Assembly: GCA_009982845.1 (NCBI GenBank)
Contig: JAADKB010000008.1
Coordinates: 992,001 to 1,056,000 of the forward strand
Reading direction: 5' to 3'
Source: Delphinella strobiligena
Lineage: Eukaryota > Ascomycota > Dothideomycetes > Dothideales > Dothioraceae
Length of the DNA: 64,000 nucleotides
Shown one piece after another: positions 11,118 through 22,322 of this stretch. Position 1 is the first letter of the stretch. Each line of letters begins with the position of its first letter. The notes beneath the pieces are model-generated. The model worked only from the letters and a program-made list of their open reading frames with translations. It was not told where the DNA came from and did no database searches. Position numbers and translations under genes: made by a program.

Positions 11118-12329
11118 ATGAGTGTCATTCTATGCACTGGTAAGCGCATCGTGGATTGTAGCGCGGAAGGCCTTCGCTGACGTTGAACAGCTGGTTACGA
11201 TCATACCATCAGGTAGGGCGCTTTTCTTATTCTTTCATGTACAAAACCCACGTCTCATCTCGTCAAAGTCATCATTAGGAAAATTGCAGCGATCTAAACA
11301 TGCAGGATGGCAATTGGTTGTATTCTAAAGATGGCTTTCCAATTCTGTTGCGCAATTGTTAAAGCATGCCAAACTGACACTACAATCCTCTTCAGATTTT
11401 GGGAAGCACTCTCTGGTATATGTAGTCGGACAATCCCTCACCCCGACTCTCAGGTCAATCGTCTCTGCATCTCGCCTGACAAGCGGTTCCTGGCCGCAGC
11501 GGGCCACCACACTGTGAAACTTTATGACATCAAATCAACCAATCCCGCAGCTGTTCTGACATTTGAGGGCCACACCAATAATATCACTGGTTTAGCTTTC
11601 CACTGCGAAGGAAAATGGATGGTAACGAGCTCCGAGGATGGCACCGTCAAAATTTGGGACACCCGCAGCGGTCACATCCAGCGTAATTACAGTCACGGCG
11701 TACCGGTCAATGATGTTGTAATACATCCAAATCAAGGCGAATTGATCAGTTGTGATCGCGGAGGAAACGTGAGGATATGGGATCTTGCAGAGAACAAGTG
11801 TTCCCATCAACTCATCCCCGAGGAGGACAAGGCCGTGGCCTCAGTAACCGTCGCATCCGATGGCTCTCTACTGTGTGCAGCCGTAAGCAACAGTCAGCAA
11901 GGCGCAGTATACGTATGGCGCATTATAACCGACAAAGAAGTCACCACGCTAGTCCCAGTCACGAAGTTCAAGGCCCACGAAACTTATATCACCCGAGTTC
12001 TGCTCTCCCCCGACGTTCGTCACCTAGCGACATGTTCAGCAGACCACACCGCGCGTATCTGGTCAGTGGACCTCACGAATCACGGCGCCTCGACACCAGG
12101 TAGCGACAAGGAAAGCTCAGGATTTGAGCCAGAGCAAGAGCTCGATGGTCATCAACGTTGGGTCTGGGATTGCGCCTTTAGCGCCGACAGCGCCTATCTC
12201 GTCACAGCATGTAGTGACCACTACGCTCGACTGTGGGAGTTGAGCTCAAAGCAGGTCATTCGACAGTACAATGGCCACCATCGTGGAGCCGTGTGCGTGG
12301 CCTTGAACGATTACTCGGAGGGCAGATAG
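11118..12329 (+). CDS. LST8: TORC subunit Lst8 (WD40 propeller)
   Basis: Stable partner of the TOR kinase in TORC1 and TORC2, binding the kinase domain (family knowledge). Three exons: 11118-11139 (22 nt), 11191-11212 (22 nt), 11396-12329, giving 325 aa, as in human LST8. The two tiny exons encode MSVILCTAGYDHTIR, which continues into FWEALSG, the family N terminus. Introns are GTAAGC...CAG (51 nt) and GTAGGG...CAG (183 nt, long for this window). Seven WD40 blades can be followed, e.g. LTFEGHTNNITGLAF...VKIWD, VRIWD, TARIWSVD, HQRWVWDCAFS...ARLWEL. Without the tiny exons the first blade is incomplete, because the last strand of the propeller is closed by the N terminus. Confidence 0.94.
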
Positions 12330-13437
12330 AGACGGCACTCCGTCTGATCACTGCTCGGTTGGTTTCACAAAGCCTCAAGGAAGAGCCTTCGTGGAATATC
12401 TGAGGGACATTTCATCTTTCCATGCTTGTTCTGCATCTGGCAGGGGAGGCGTTTGCGGAGTTTGTATAGTGGATTTGGGACTCATGTGCAACTGGCGATA
12501 ACAGAGGCCTAGACGCGGCGCACTCTTGCACCTCGTTATGCTTGTCTCTAAGGAAGGGCGGCCAGATAGCTCCTAAGACAAGGCAGGCTAGTTCTTGGAT
12601 TTCATTGGCTACTGGACTACATGTGGCGTGAAACATTAGGTCAACTCACAGCCAGTTCAAATCAATGCGGATAAGGTAGACCAGTCCCAATTGCCAAGCC
12701 GGCCAGTAACTATCCATGATCAGTAATCACTTCTAGCAGTGCCGCATAAATCTCGAAACGGGGAAACGTGGATAAAAGCTATTATCTGACTATTGATAGC
12801 AACAACATATTATCTCCTCGGACCGAAGAAACTAAAATGAAGAAGGACGTTGCGCTGCGTTTCTTTTCGTTGACGGTATGCATCCGCATTAGTGACTCAA
12901 GCGCAGTAGCCGAAACCGAAAAAAAGGGACCCTGTTCTCTTTTCTTTGTACCTATCTTTGTACCTATCTTTGTACCTATCTTTGCATGCGGGTGTGCACA
13001 ACAAGTTATGTCAATCAAAGGAAGGAGAAGATGGTCGGCTTGCGAAAGCAGTCAAAGAAAGGGAGTAGAAGTAGCAGAAAGCGGGACCGAACGACGTGCT
13101 TGAGTGTACCGAGCGAATTCGGAAAGAGGATTGAGTGAGACAATGGGTTGGATTGGAGGGCATATATATGCATTGTTGGATATTTTGTCTAATTTCTTTG
13201 TTCCATGCCGACTTGAGTGTACAGATATCACCGGGTATCCCCAATCCACCTGATTTACCGTACCGCTGTCATTAGTAGTACGAAGCAAACACTATTTACA
13301 ACTCGTGTATACTGACCAGCATCAGAACTTTTATACACATATACAACTCACCCTCAACCACTCCTAATACCTGGACAGCTAGCAGCCCTTACTATAACAC
13401 CCAGGCCCCATAACCGCCAACGATCGACACGGAAACT
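12330..13437. other. Intergenic downstream of LST8
   Basis: A 1.1-kb spacer. Apart from the 12-bp tandem repeat at 12945-12980 I see only short ORFs without protein-like composition. It presumably includes the promoter of the small ORF at 13438. Confidence 0.5.
12945..12980. repeat. Tandem repeat, 3 x 12 bp (TTTGTACCTATC)
   Basis: Three perfect copies of TTTGTACCTATC in a row (12945-12956, 12957-12968, 12969-12980). A fourth begins (TTTG) then diverges to CATGCGGG. The unit contains GTAC. This is a non-coding minisatellite. Confidence 0.9.
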
Positions 13438-13659
13438 ATGTGCGGTTACTCGTATAGCTGGTACATGTGCAACCACGACTACTTGATCTGGGACGACACG
13501 ATCGAAATCTGCGAACACAGGTTCCTTTCTGGGTACTCGGCTGAGGCCTGGACGATTGATATGTGCAAGCGGGTCAAGGCCGTTTGCAAGGGGTTCGCGC
13601 CGAGGTATTGTCATGAGTGCAGTGAGGATCATACGTTGGAGTTTGAGTTGGATGAATAA
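13438..13659 (+). CDS. Small Cys/His-rich hypothetical protein (73 aa)
   Basis: Single-exon ORF of 73 aa with a clear ATG. Cys and aromatic residues are strongly enriched: MCGYSYSWYMCNHDYL at the start, then CEH, DMCKRVKAVC, RYCHECSEDH. Seven to eight Cys plus several His could bind zinc or form disulfides, but there is no hydrophobic signal peptide, so a cytosolic or nuclear zinc-binding role is more likely. The CGYxYxxYxCxH opening resembles short uncharacterised ascomycete proteins as I remember them. I cannot name a function. Coding status is supported by composition only. Confidence 0.5.
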   Translation: MCGYSYSWYMCNHDYLIWDDTIEICEHRFLSGYSAEAWTIDMCKRVKAVCKGFAPRYCHECSEDHTLEFELDE

Positions 13660-13781
13660 GGTGTGCGAGATGTTAGACTTGCTAGGGTGTTATTGGTGTG
13701 GATATCAGGTCGGCATAGACGAACAAGGAGTTTGACGAGCATTATTTCAGCAAGTGACTTGGATGGAATAAACATTTGATG

Positions 13782-13875
13782 GAACAAAGTGCATGCTAAT
13801 GCAATACTCTTCCGTGACTCTTTTTTCATTGAACAAAGTGCATGCTAATGCAATACTATTCCGTGACTCTTTCTT
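13782..13875. repeat. Tandem duplication of 49 bp spanning the thioesterase stop codon
   Basis: The 49-bp unit starting GAACAAAGTGCATGCTAATG occurs at 13782 and again at 13831, with one internal base difference (C at 13809 versus A at 13858) plus end drift. The second copy covers the last codons and the TAG stop of the thioesterase gene (13856-13858, minus strand). In the first copy the same triplet reads GAG. Confidence 0.92.
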
Positions 13876-15340
13876 TAGTGTCGGCATCACCCTCACCATG
13901 AACAACGCTATTCTGAACGCTCCTTGCTCTTCTACTGGCTTCAATCATCATCATCATTTCAGTGTATGTCCTAGGCATAATCCTGAGGTCTCCCGCAACG
14001 GTGAAAGTGTAGTTGAATTGACCGGTAGGCTTGGCCTGACCGTGTTCAACATCTCGAACCTTGGTATCTACGCGGACTTGGACGCGGGTCAGCTTCTTGC
14101 CCTCCTTGGCGATCAGGGCCTCTTCCGAGGTGGGCTCCTCGCCTTGACCAGCAATCAGAGGCGGATCGGTGTAAACAATGGTGGCGGTCATGTATAGCAC
14201 GCTTCCCACCGGCACGGGGTTTTGGAAAGTCGAGGGATCGAGTGAGACGAAAGTGGGTCTGGCATGTGCGAAACTGGCGGCGCAGCAAAAGGCCAGCTCA
14301 AAGGTTTGTTTCAGGAGGAAGCCACCAAAGATCATGAAATGATGTCTGTTTCTGTATTGTGGTTGCATGATGCTCGCAGTGGAGAGTTTGGTCTGATCCA
14401 TAAAGTAGACATTGTCAGGCTTACGGAGGGCGTCGTTGGGGTCGTGGTAGCGGACTTGTAGTTGCCAGAGAGCGTGCATCAGGTCTGACTCTTGGTCGTT
14501 GGGAGTTTGTTTGAGCAACGAGGTGCTCTTCAGCTGTTTCCGATGTGCGCTGTTGACCTTTCCCTGCTCGAACAAGCGATGCTCTTCCTCAGTCTCGGGC
14601 TGGATTGGGGGAATGCTGACGGGCTTCTTGGTGCCTGGATCTAGCGATACCATGGTGAATTGGCAGGTCAGTAGGATATCCTCGGCTTTAGCCTTCTCGC
14701 CAGCCTTCGGAGCCTTTGCGACCTGCAGGGATATCTCCATACTGCTCCGTCCCGTTGCGTACGTGACCATGCCGCTGTATTCGAGATCACAGATCTCGGT
14801 GAGCGGAGAGTTGATGGTGATTCTGTCGCATGCGGCTGTGACGGTGGTGACTGAATCACCTGTGTGTTTGTAGGCAATGACACCTGAAAGAGCATCAAGA
14901 TCCATGAATATCGTTCCAAGTCTGATATGACCAGTTGCATTCAAGTATGTGTCCAACAGCCAGGGGTCTTGGGCCAATGGGAGAATCTACATCTGCATCA
15001 GTTAGCCGTAAGGGTTTTCGGTCCGGCTCACAGAGGGCCATACGACGCTGTGATAGCTGTCTGACATTTCCCGTGGCCTCAAGTCGCGGTCGGCGGGAGT
15101 CTCTGCCTTGCCAGACGCCTTGGTCGGATCATGCCCGTCGTGCTGCTTCTTCCTCAGTGCCTGGATCCATGGCGTCTGCACGCGGTTCTCTGTCAAGGCT
15201 CGAAAGACACCGTCGGTCTGCAGTCTGGTGCTGCATGAGAGCCATCTACTTTGCTTTTGTTGACCACAGCATCTTGCTCTTAATTGTCGAGCAGGAGCTT
15301 GCATAGGCCGTAGCCACTGCTTCGACAACCGGCAAGCCAT
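13856..15340 (-). CDS. ACOT9-like mitochondrial acyl-CoA thioesterase (double HotDog)
   Basis: Two exons on the minus strand, 15340-15032 and 14986-13856, around a 45-nt intron (GTGAGC, GCTAAC branch, TAG) in phase 0: 479 aa. It should hydrolyse acyl-CoA to free acid and CoA in mitochondria, controlling acyl-CoA pools (family knowledge). Residues 1-40 form a mitochondrial presequence: many Arg, Gln and Ser, no acidic residues. The first HotDog follows the LNATGHIRLGTIFMDLDALSG segment; the second follows NRHHFMIFGGFLLKQTFELAFCCAASFA, the usual ACOT9 pattern. Exon 1 also carries DSYHSVVWPS, seen just before the first domain in homologues. The C-terminal tail overlaps a recent 49-bp tandem duplication, so the last residues may be new. 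Confidence 0.88.
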
Positions 15341-15627
15341 TTGAGACTTGAAGATTTGCCTTTGCTAATGCACCTTGTCCTTTCCTGTCGCCTTGGCTAA
15401 CAATGAGAAAACTTACAATTCACCACTTTCTACTGATGGATAAGGAATCTCAATAAACGGCATGTTACGGAGCATATCGGGCCTCGGTCTGTGTCGGCTC
15501 AAGATGCACGCATGCATCATGATCGACACGCGCTTCGTCACGTCTTTCCACTTTTTCATCCTGGCACACCACACAGCAACATGGCTCGCTCTACGAATAC
15601 GAGTAGCTGTCTAACAAGTTCTGACAC

Positions 15628-17119
15628 ATGACATTCGTTGTTGATCTAGGACATTTGCGTCTCTCCTCCTCGAATAAATATTTTAATTTGTCGCTCTCAA
15701 GCTCCGCCACACTTTCGTCTTCAACAGACACAGATGGCCATACCCACATACACGCCGATCCACTTCTCAACTCAGCCTACATATATCGTGGCATGAAATT
15801 GCGTTTGATACTTGACATTACTTTGAACGATGAAGACTGTAACACTGCATCGAGAACTGAGATACAGCGTCGATTCACGACCGCTCTACAAGAAACATCT
15901 CTCTGGCCTCAATTGTGTCTCAAACCGTCACTAATCATCACCCCCCTGCCTTTCCCAGGACATCTTGACCATATTACAGTCATCTTGTCTCATGCGCCTC
16001 CTGATGTACACCATAATCTCTCTGCCCCGCACAAACTTGGAGCAGGCGTTCCGGTATCTGATGTCAAGCCTCCCGACGGTGTACCAGCATTTGCTCTTGA
16101 GGAGGTCCGACTTACGATGAACATTTCCCGTGTCAGATCGAGACTGGAAATTGATAGTTCTCCTGCTGAAGCACCCGACTCTGCACAGAGTGAATGTCAG
16201 AACCCCCTGGAGAGCTTCGATCAGCCCCCGCATGTCTGTGATGCTTCTTGCTCTCGAAGATCGAGTTTAGATGACTTGTTGGATGATTGTTCTGTGCCTT
16301 CCTTCTGCCAACAACCAGCACCTTCTTCAACAGACTGGGCGTCTAAAACCTATTCGCCACAAGACAGCTTCAAACAAGTATATGTCGAGAACATCCTTGC
16401 TCTTTTGGACGCCGGATTACGGCTGTCAATATCCAGAGTGCCCATCAACATGATGTCAGGCGTTTCCATCATCGAACTTTCTTCTTTTAAACGATTGGAG
16501 GATTTCTGTCCGGCTGTATGGAATCCCAATTACCTCTCGGTATCGTAGTCTTCTTCCGCTGCGATAACACAGACTGCTGATGGGTTTTGCTAAGTCCGTC
16601 GCCTCCCGTTCAGTGTTCCTACCAACCATCAGTCATGCCCTATCCCATCTCGCCCTGGATAGGGTGAGCTCAACTTCTCTCAAGGTGAAATTAGAGACCC
16701 TGACCCAGCAGGACCTTGATACGCCTCCATGCTATGCAGTCGATAGGCAGGAACTGCATCCCGAAATCGTTCAGCGTACGACAAGCATTCGATTGTGGCA
16801 GTTAGTGCAACACCGCTTACGTACTTCTACTCCGAGGCAGAAATCAAAGCCGTTGTTTCCCGCCGCTGCAAAGCGTCCTTGTCCTCGGTCAGGTGTGATT
16901 GGGGAAGCAGAGCAAGTGAATAACCATTCAACATTCTATCCTCCCGAAGTCGGACCCGGACAGACCGCGGACGTGCGAGGTGGGGAGGACGAATGCTCAC
17001 TCCTGGACACTAATCAAATGGATCATATCGATGATGAGCTGTTGTTTGACGACATGGACTGGGGACAGAATGGCGGAAGTCAGGATGACATGCATGACTC
17101 GGATGTAGATTGGCAATAG
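15628..17119 (+). CDS. Hypothetical protein, probably two exons (about 478 aa)
   Basis: Not recognised. An ORF opens at ATG 15628 and runs to a stop at 16548; a second open frame, shifted, runs to 17119. A 55-nt intron at 16540-16594 (GTATCG donor, CTGAT branch, AAG acceptor) joins them in phase 0 (304 + 174 aa). A donor GTATGG at 16515 is an alternative with the same acceptor. The protein is Ser/Pro-rich, with a hydrophobic segment KLRLILDITL and a PSLIITPLPFPGHLDHITVIL stretch near the middle of exon 1. It has Cys-Ser clusters (CDASCSRRSS) and a strongly acidic C terminus rich in Asp and Trp (DDELLFDDMDW, DSDVDWQ), which could act as an interaction or activation tail. Both splice sites are weak, so a frameshifted gene is possible. 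Confidence 0.5.
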
Positions 17120-19074
17120 CTGTCAGGAAACGGACAGCTGAGCCTGTTTATGAGCGACAGACACGAGTTTTTAGAGTATATCTTGGGCACGAACTGTATG
17201 ATTAGCTCCATGTTGTCTCGAGCATTGGACATTCTTGAACGAGAGCCAAAATTGCCTTTGATATACTATCATGGTCTAAGCGGCCACTAGACTCACTATC
17301 CGTGGAGATCATTCCGAGTAAAGAACGCTAATCGCTGAAGCTTAAATGGACTTACCTTGCTTTAGATCTCTGTGCGACAACGTGAACTATGAAGAACGTT
17401 TCGGCATGTGGTTCATCGGTCTGAGCTCCAATCTCAAGGCGTCGACTTGGGAGCTCGACCGTGGGAATTTGTCGTCGCCAAGTTCGTTCTTCGAGGCTGG
17501 GTTCCTAGCATTCTTGCAGAACACGGCTGACACTTAGATCGAGATTCGAAACGCCAATCCGAATGAGGTACGGTGCGTAAACCATGTTGCGTCATCTAAG
17601 CGGCCCGAAGATCATTAAGGTAGGCGGGTGAGCGAAAAGCTAAGTTTCGTGCTTCGAAGGACACATGTACATACTCAAGCCAAGTGCTGTAAGGACGTCT
17701 GATGAGATGAGACAGGTGTATAGATCGCACATCTAACCTCTTGAAATCATTACCCAGGCACCTATCAGTGCTATCTTACTCATGGGTGACCGCAATCCCA
17801 TGATACCCGTGATGAAGTCTTCCGACGCCATCTGCGGGGACGCTAATGACATCCTGGTCGAAAGGTTTCCTGGATAGCAATGCGCTAAAAGGCTGGTGGT
17901 TACTTCCATTGTGTTTTCTTCTTATGGTGATACCTTAGCCTTTAGGTAGTGCCAGGGAATTTTATGGCAGTGAACATTCAAATGTCGAAGAGAAATGGTA
18001 CAAAAGGTCGCCTCGTTCGTTGTACGACCACGAACAACACCGAACATCAAAGGCTGCATTGCATGCGTCAAGCTCGCTTACCTGCCAGCGCAGGCATGTC
18101 ATGGACCTGGCAATTCTGTCCTTGCAGCCTCGTCGACTTCACCGTATCGGGTGCCCCTTCCATCCCCGGTTGAGCTCTGCCGTCGGTTGATCTTTCTGGC
18201 CCTGACTGCAGTCGAGGTGGCGTCTTTCCTGCGGACTTACGAACGACGCGCCAATGAGACTTCCGGACAATCATGCAGTGGATTCTAGAGTAGGTTAACC
18301 ACTAGATTTTGTGGCGCCTGCTGTGTCAATACCTAGCGCACCCATCTCTGGTATCCTGCGTTAAAAGTGTCGCCACCACGCGCAAAGATAATAATATTGC
18401 GATACCTTAGAGCCATGCATCATTTCGATTACATCCTAACCACGAGGGTCCTGGTCGCATAGCTGCATCTCAACCAGTTAGCCATTTTTACTAAACCTGA
18501 TCGTCGAGCCGGCACAGTCATCCTACTGAGGTCGTGCAAGGACCAAAAGAAAGAGATTCATCGGATTGGCCTCATCATTGTACGACTGCGCCGGAAGACT
18601 CCTTGCAACCTGGGCATATATCGGCAGTCAGCTTTTCACTTCCTCCTACTACTCTATGTCACCTTTCTGAGAGCTGTGCTCTCCTGATACATCATTCTCC
18701 TGCGTCATTTCATCTTGGAGCATTAATACACGAAATACGGGTGATGTTAAGAGGGTAGACGCCCTGTAACCACTCTTTGGTTAACAAGAGGTCGACGACG
18801 TGTGCAATCGTATGAGACTTGAGTATAGTCGAATCACGCTTCACGTGTTCCACATGCTCCAAGTACACTCATATGCTTGAACACGTCGACTTCACTCTTA
18901 CGTATCTTGTCGATAAAGCTACTTCGAAGCAAACGCATTCGGGTTGAAGGTGCCTCTTCATATCTCCTCTTCAACGCCATCCTTGCCTCAAGCACCTATT
19001 GGCCCTCGTTGCACCGTTGGACATCAGTTTGCAACTAATCTCGAGGAGCCCTTCAATTATTTCTTTTGGGTATC
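17120..19074. other. Long intergenic region upstream of the MHYT gene
   Basis: A 2-kb spacer. Several ORFs of 60-97 codons are present (for example 17346-17537) but none shows family motifs or convincing codon composition. A decayed gene cannot be excluded. The last 250 bases contain the CACGTG-centred inverted repeat listed separately. Confidence 0.45.
18842..18886. promoter_or_regulatory. Spaced inverted repeat with CACGTG upstream of the MHYT gene
   Basis: ACGTGTTC at 18843-18850 is matched by GAACACGT at 18879-18886, 28 bases apart. The left arm sits in an E-box CACGTG (18842-18847). It lies about 190 bases before the start codon at 19075. It is a candidate bHLH-type regulatory site, sequence-based only. 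Confidence 0.35.
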
Positions 19075-21749
19075 ATGCCTCCTACCCTGAGTAACCTCGG
19101 AGTCGGGCTCCAAACACGTCAAGGGCCAGCAATATGGAATCGCAGTGCTACATACCTGCCGGGAGACATTGTTCCATGGCATTTTATGCCTGGGATCATT
19201 GTTGCTTCTTTCTTTGCCAGTCTCACAGGTACTCTCTTGACTGTTGAGCTGTTGCACAGAAAGCGATTGGGTAAATCGATTATGAGCAGGTACGAATTTC
19301 AAAGCATCAAAACAAATCGAAGTATTGATCACCATATTTCAGGGTACACCTTTTTGCATGCGCTGTCTCCATGGGGCTCATCGGCATATGGTGCATGCAT
19401 TTCATCGGAAATCGATCCATAGTCCTTGCACAGGGCCAAACGCATATGCAACTCATCTACAGCCCTGGTTTTACAATTCTCTCTTGCGCATTACCAGTCA
19501 TCGGTCTGACATTCGCATTCTATATCGCCGAGCTACCGATCAAATCATTCCTGTTCAGAAGACTTCTGGACATCGTCACTGGGCTCCTTGCTGGGCTGTC
19601 CATCGTCGGAATGCATTATGTTGGCAACTTGGGGACGGTAAACTACACCCTCATTTATCCCGCACGCTACATCGTCGCAGCCTGCATCATTGCAGTTGGA
19701 GACTGCGTGATCGCACTCGCCATGTTCTTCTACTTCAAGGAGAGATGGATCAGTGTCTTCTGGAAAAGATTATGCTGTGCAGTGATACTTGCAGTCGCGG
19801 TCTGCGGTATGCATTTCACTGCCTCGATCGGCTGCAACTATCGACTCAAGAATGTTGGAAAGACCACAAACGCACAGAGGAACACGGCAGTGATCATCGC
19901 AGGCACACTTGTAAACAGACATGCTAAGACATACTGTGTGCTCATTTCTAACGTGGCTCTAGTGTTTCGTGGCTGCCATCTCTGTCCTAGTCGTGCTGTT
20001 CTACACAACCCATCGCAACAAGATCCTCGCCGAGAGAGCCCAACTCGTCATGCTGGCATGCGCATACTTCGATGCGGATGGCAATGTTATGGTCACAAAT
20101 GAAGGTGCCCTTCCTTCGCAGAAGATTGCCAGAAGATTTGCCCTGCAGGTAAGTTTGGCATCTCCCATGTTTCCACAAGCGTCTGACTTGGACAGAAATT
20201 TGATGATGAATTTGGCGTGCACCATCCTGTCTTCCATTGGATATGGAAAGTGTCTCATGATTGGGAGAGCGTGGCCGATTTGATTCCTAAGATGAGAAGC
20301 CATCTTCGCAGGCACAATCCATACGCCGGAAAAGTTTCATCTGCAAGTTCAACTAGTAGCTTGTACGATGAAGAAAGCTATAGTGACTCAACGGTGTTGT
20401 TTCGAGAAGGTTATTGCGTAGCTGCTTCCGACCTTGCGGAGCATATCCACGGATCTCTGGATAACTTAGGCGCTCTCTACGACCAGGTTGTTGGTACAGG
20501 CCTTCTGCCATCTCACCGAAAAGGCATGTTACCTCACAATGGAGCAAGCACCACATCGTCCGCCGTATTCGAAAAAGGACAGCTGCTCTTCTTTACGCGC
20601 CAATTGAAACCAGACGAGGCGGATCATTTTAGCTCTGCTGGGTTTCGATTCGCCCCTTTCAACCGGGTCGAAGCGATCATTGCAAAAAGCACCCAGATAC
20701 CAACTGACGCCTTGAACGTGCAAATGGCGCGGTTAAGGGAGTTTGCGAGACGCACTAGCTCGCCACCTCCGCCAAAGCAGGGTGTTTATCTCGTCTGTCT
20801 CGCAGCACTTGCCCGGGTCCGCAGCTCCTTCTTGGTCCTCGTACAAAACAATCGACAGGACGAGCTGCCTGATGTCCAACTGAGTCCAGAACAGCTCACG
20901 CCATACCAAATGGACTACCTCAGGAATTACGATGGATGGACGGCCGAAAGATTTGTGAAGATGATAGAGTGGAAAGACAGAAATCGCCGAACTCTGCCAA
21001 ACGAAGAGAAGGATTTCGTTATGCTGCTGAGAAATGCGCTCGCTGAGCTGGCAGAGACCTTAGGGGAAGAGTGGTTCTTTGACCTTCAATTCGGCGCACA
21101 GCCAACCTACATGCGATACGGGGCCACCAAAGCCCAATCATCCGCTCGTACGGCTGTGTATGGCTTCACAAGGCTGTTGGATATTCATCACTGTGGACTA
21201 AAGAAGCCCGAGCGCCTTGCTCTCGTGAATTGGGACTTCGTCAAATTACGCCAACTCTACTACCCAGGCTGTAACGATCACGGCAAGATGAGGCACGAAG
21301 TACACGCTGAATTCGGCCCACTTATAACAAAACACAGCGCCGATCCGCGATTATCGGACGCTCGCAGGCGGAGTGTCGTGAAAGCATTAGCGAACAAGCG
21401 AGGCTTCCTTCGTCGTACCCATTCGGTCGGTTCTCACAACAGCAGTCTTTTCAAGACTGACACGTGCTCCGAGCGGGAACTTGTGACCAGCGAGGAGTAT
21501 GCCATGTCCGAGACGGATGTGGCACCTACAGGCCCCACACAGCTCTGGGGTGGGATCCTTGCTACTACAGATACTGTCATTGTGGAGACTTCCAAGGCGC
21601 ACGGTACCATGGAGATGAAGCACATGGGGCCTCAAGTCACTGCTACCGCAGCCACTCAGGCCAAGGAGCCCAGGTCATACGTTGATGTCCTGTACGCACA
21701 GGCAAAATCGCACACTATGCAGGTTCCGAAGGCACTACCTTCATCTTGA
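19075..21749 (+). CDS. MHYT-domain integral membrane sensor protein
   Basis: Four exons: 19075-19289, 19343-19910, 19963-20148, 20196-21749; introns 53, 52 and 47 nt; 840 aa. The MHYT domain is a membrane sensor best known from bacteria, built of seven helices with repeated Met-His-Tyr-Thr-like motifs proposed to bind copper and sense gases. Three motifs are visible here at the expected spacing: MHFIGN (about 90-95), MHYVGN (162-167) and MHFTAS (228-233), each next to a hydrophobic helix. A further helix (AAISVLVVLFYTT) precedes about 560 cytosolic residues with no GGDEF, EAL or kinase motif that I can see. The bacterial output domain is therefore replaced by an unassigned fungal region. Intron phases give one uninterrupted reading. 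Confidence 0.85.
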
Positions 21750-22322
21750 TAACAGGACTATCAATCCACCACAATTCGACCAGGTGTCGGATCACGTCAA
21801 AAGTACCTACTACATAACCCTTGGACAATCCTTTGTAGACCGATTTTCTTGCATAGATGCCCTACTTTACCGAGCGAGGAAGGAGAACCTGATTCCACGG
21901 CGTTTGGCGGGAAATACCTCTAGGGCGTTGAATTGCTCTGGATATCTTTAGGGGCGGTTCTGGCTGGATCATGAGATCAATCACATGCGCCACGGCGTAT
22001 TGATAAAGTATTGGTGCTACACACTTTCTAGTCTACCTTCCGATTCTGAGAATGCCAGATGCATAATTAAAACTTCTGTGATAGCGGATGTTATACACTA
22101 ATCAGGATATGTCGATTCGAGACAAGAAAACTCCTATATCAGTATTTATGACCTTCGAGCTGAGCCTGATCTTGGCAAGGTCCATATCTAGGCATCGCAT
22201 TTTCACCGTCCGTGAGCTCAGTTGTAACCCCATTACGCCAGCGGTCTGAAGGGAGCCGCGTCCCACGCCATGCACCGAACGACAATGCCAGATTATAAGG
22301 TAGTGCTTACAGAGAAGATACA
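21750..22322. other. Convergent intergenic region
   Basis: The MHYT gene and the HTH gene converge on this 573-base stretch, which should hold both 3' ends. No gene or repeat seen. Confidence 0.6.
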
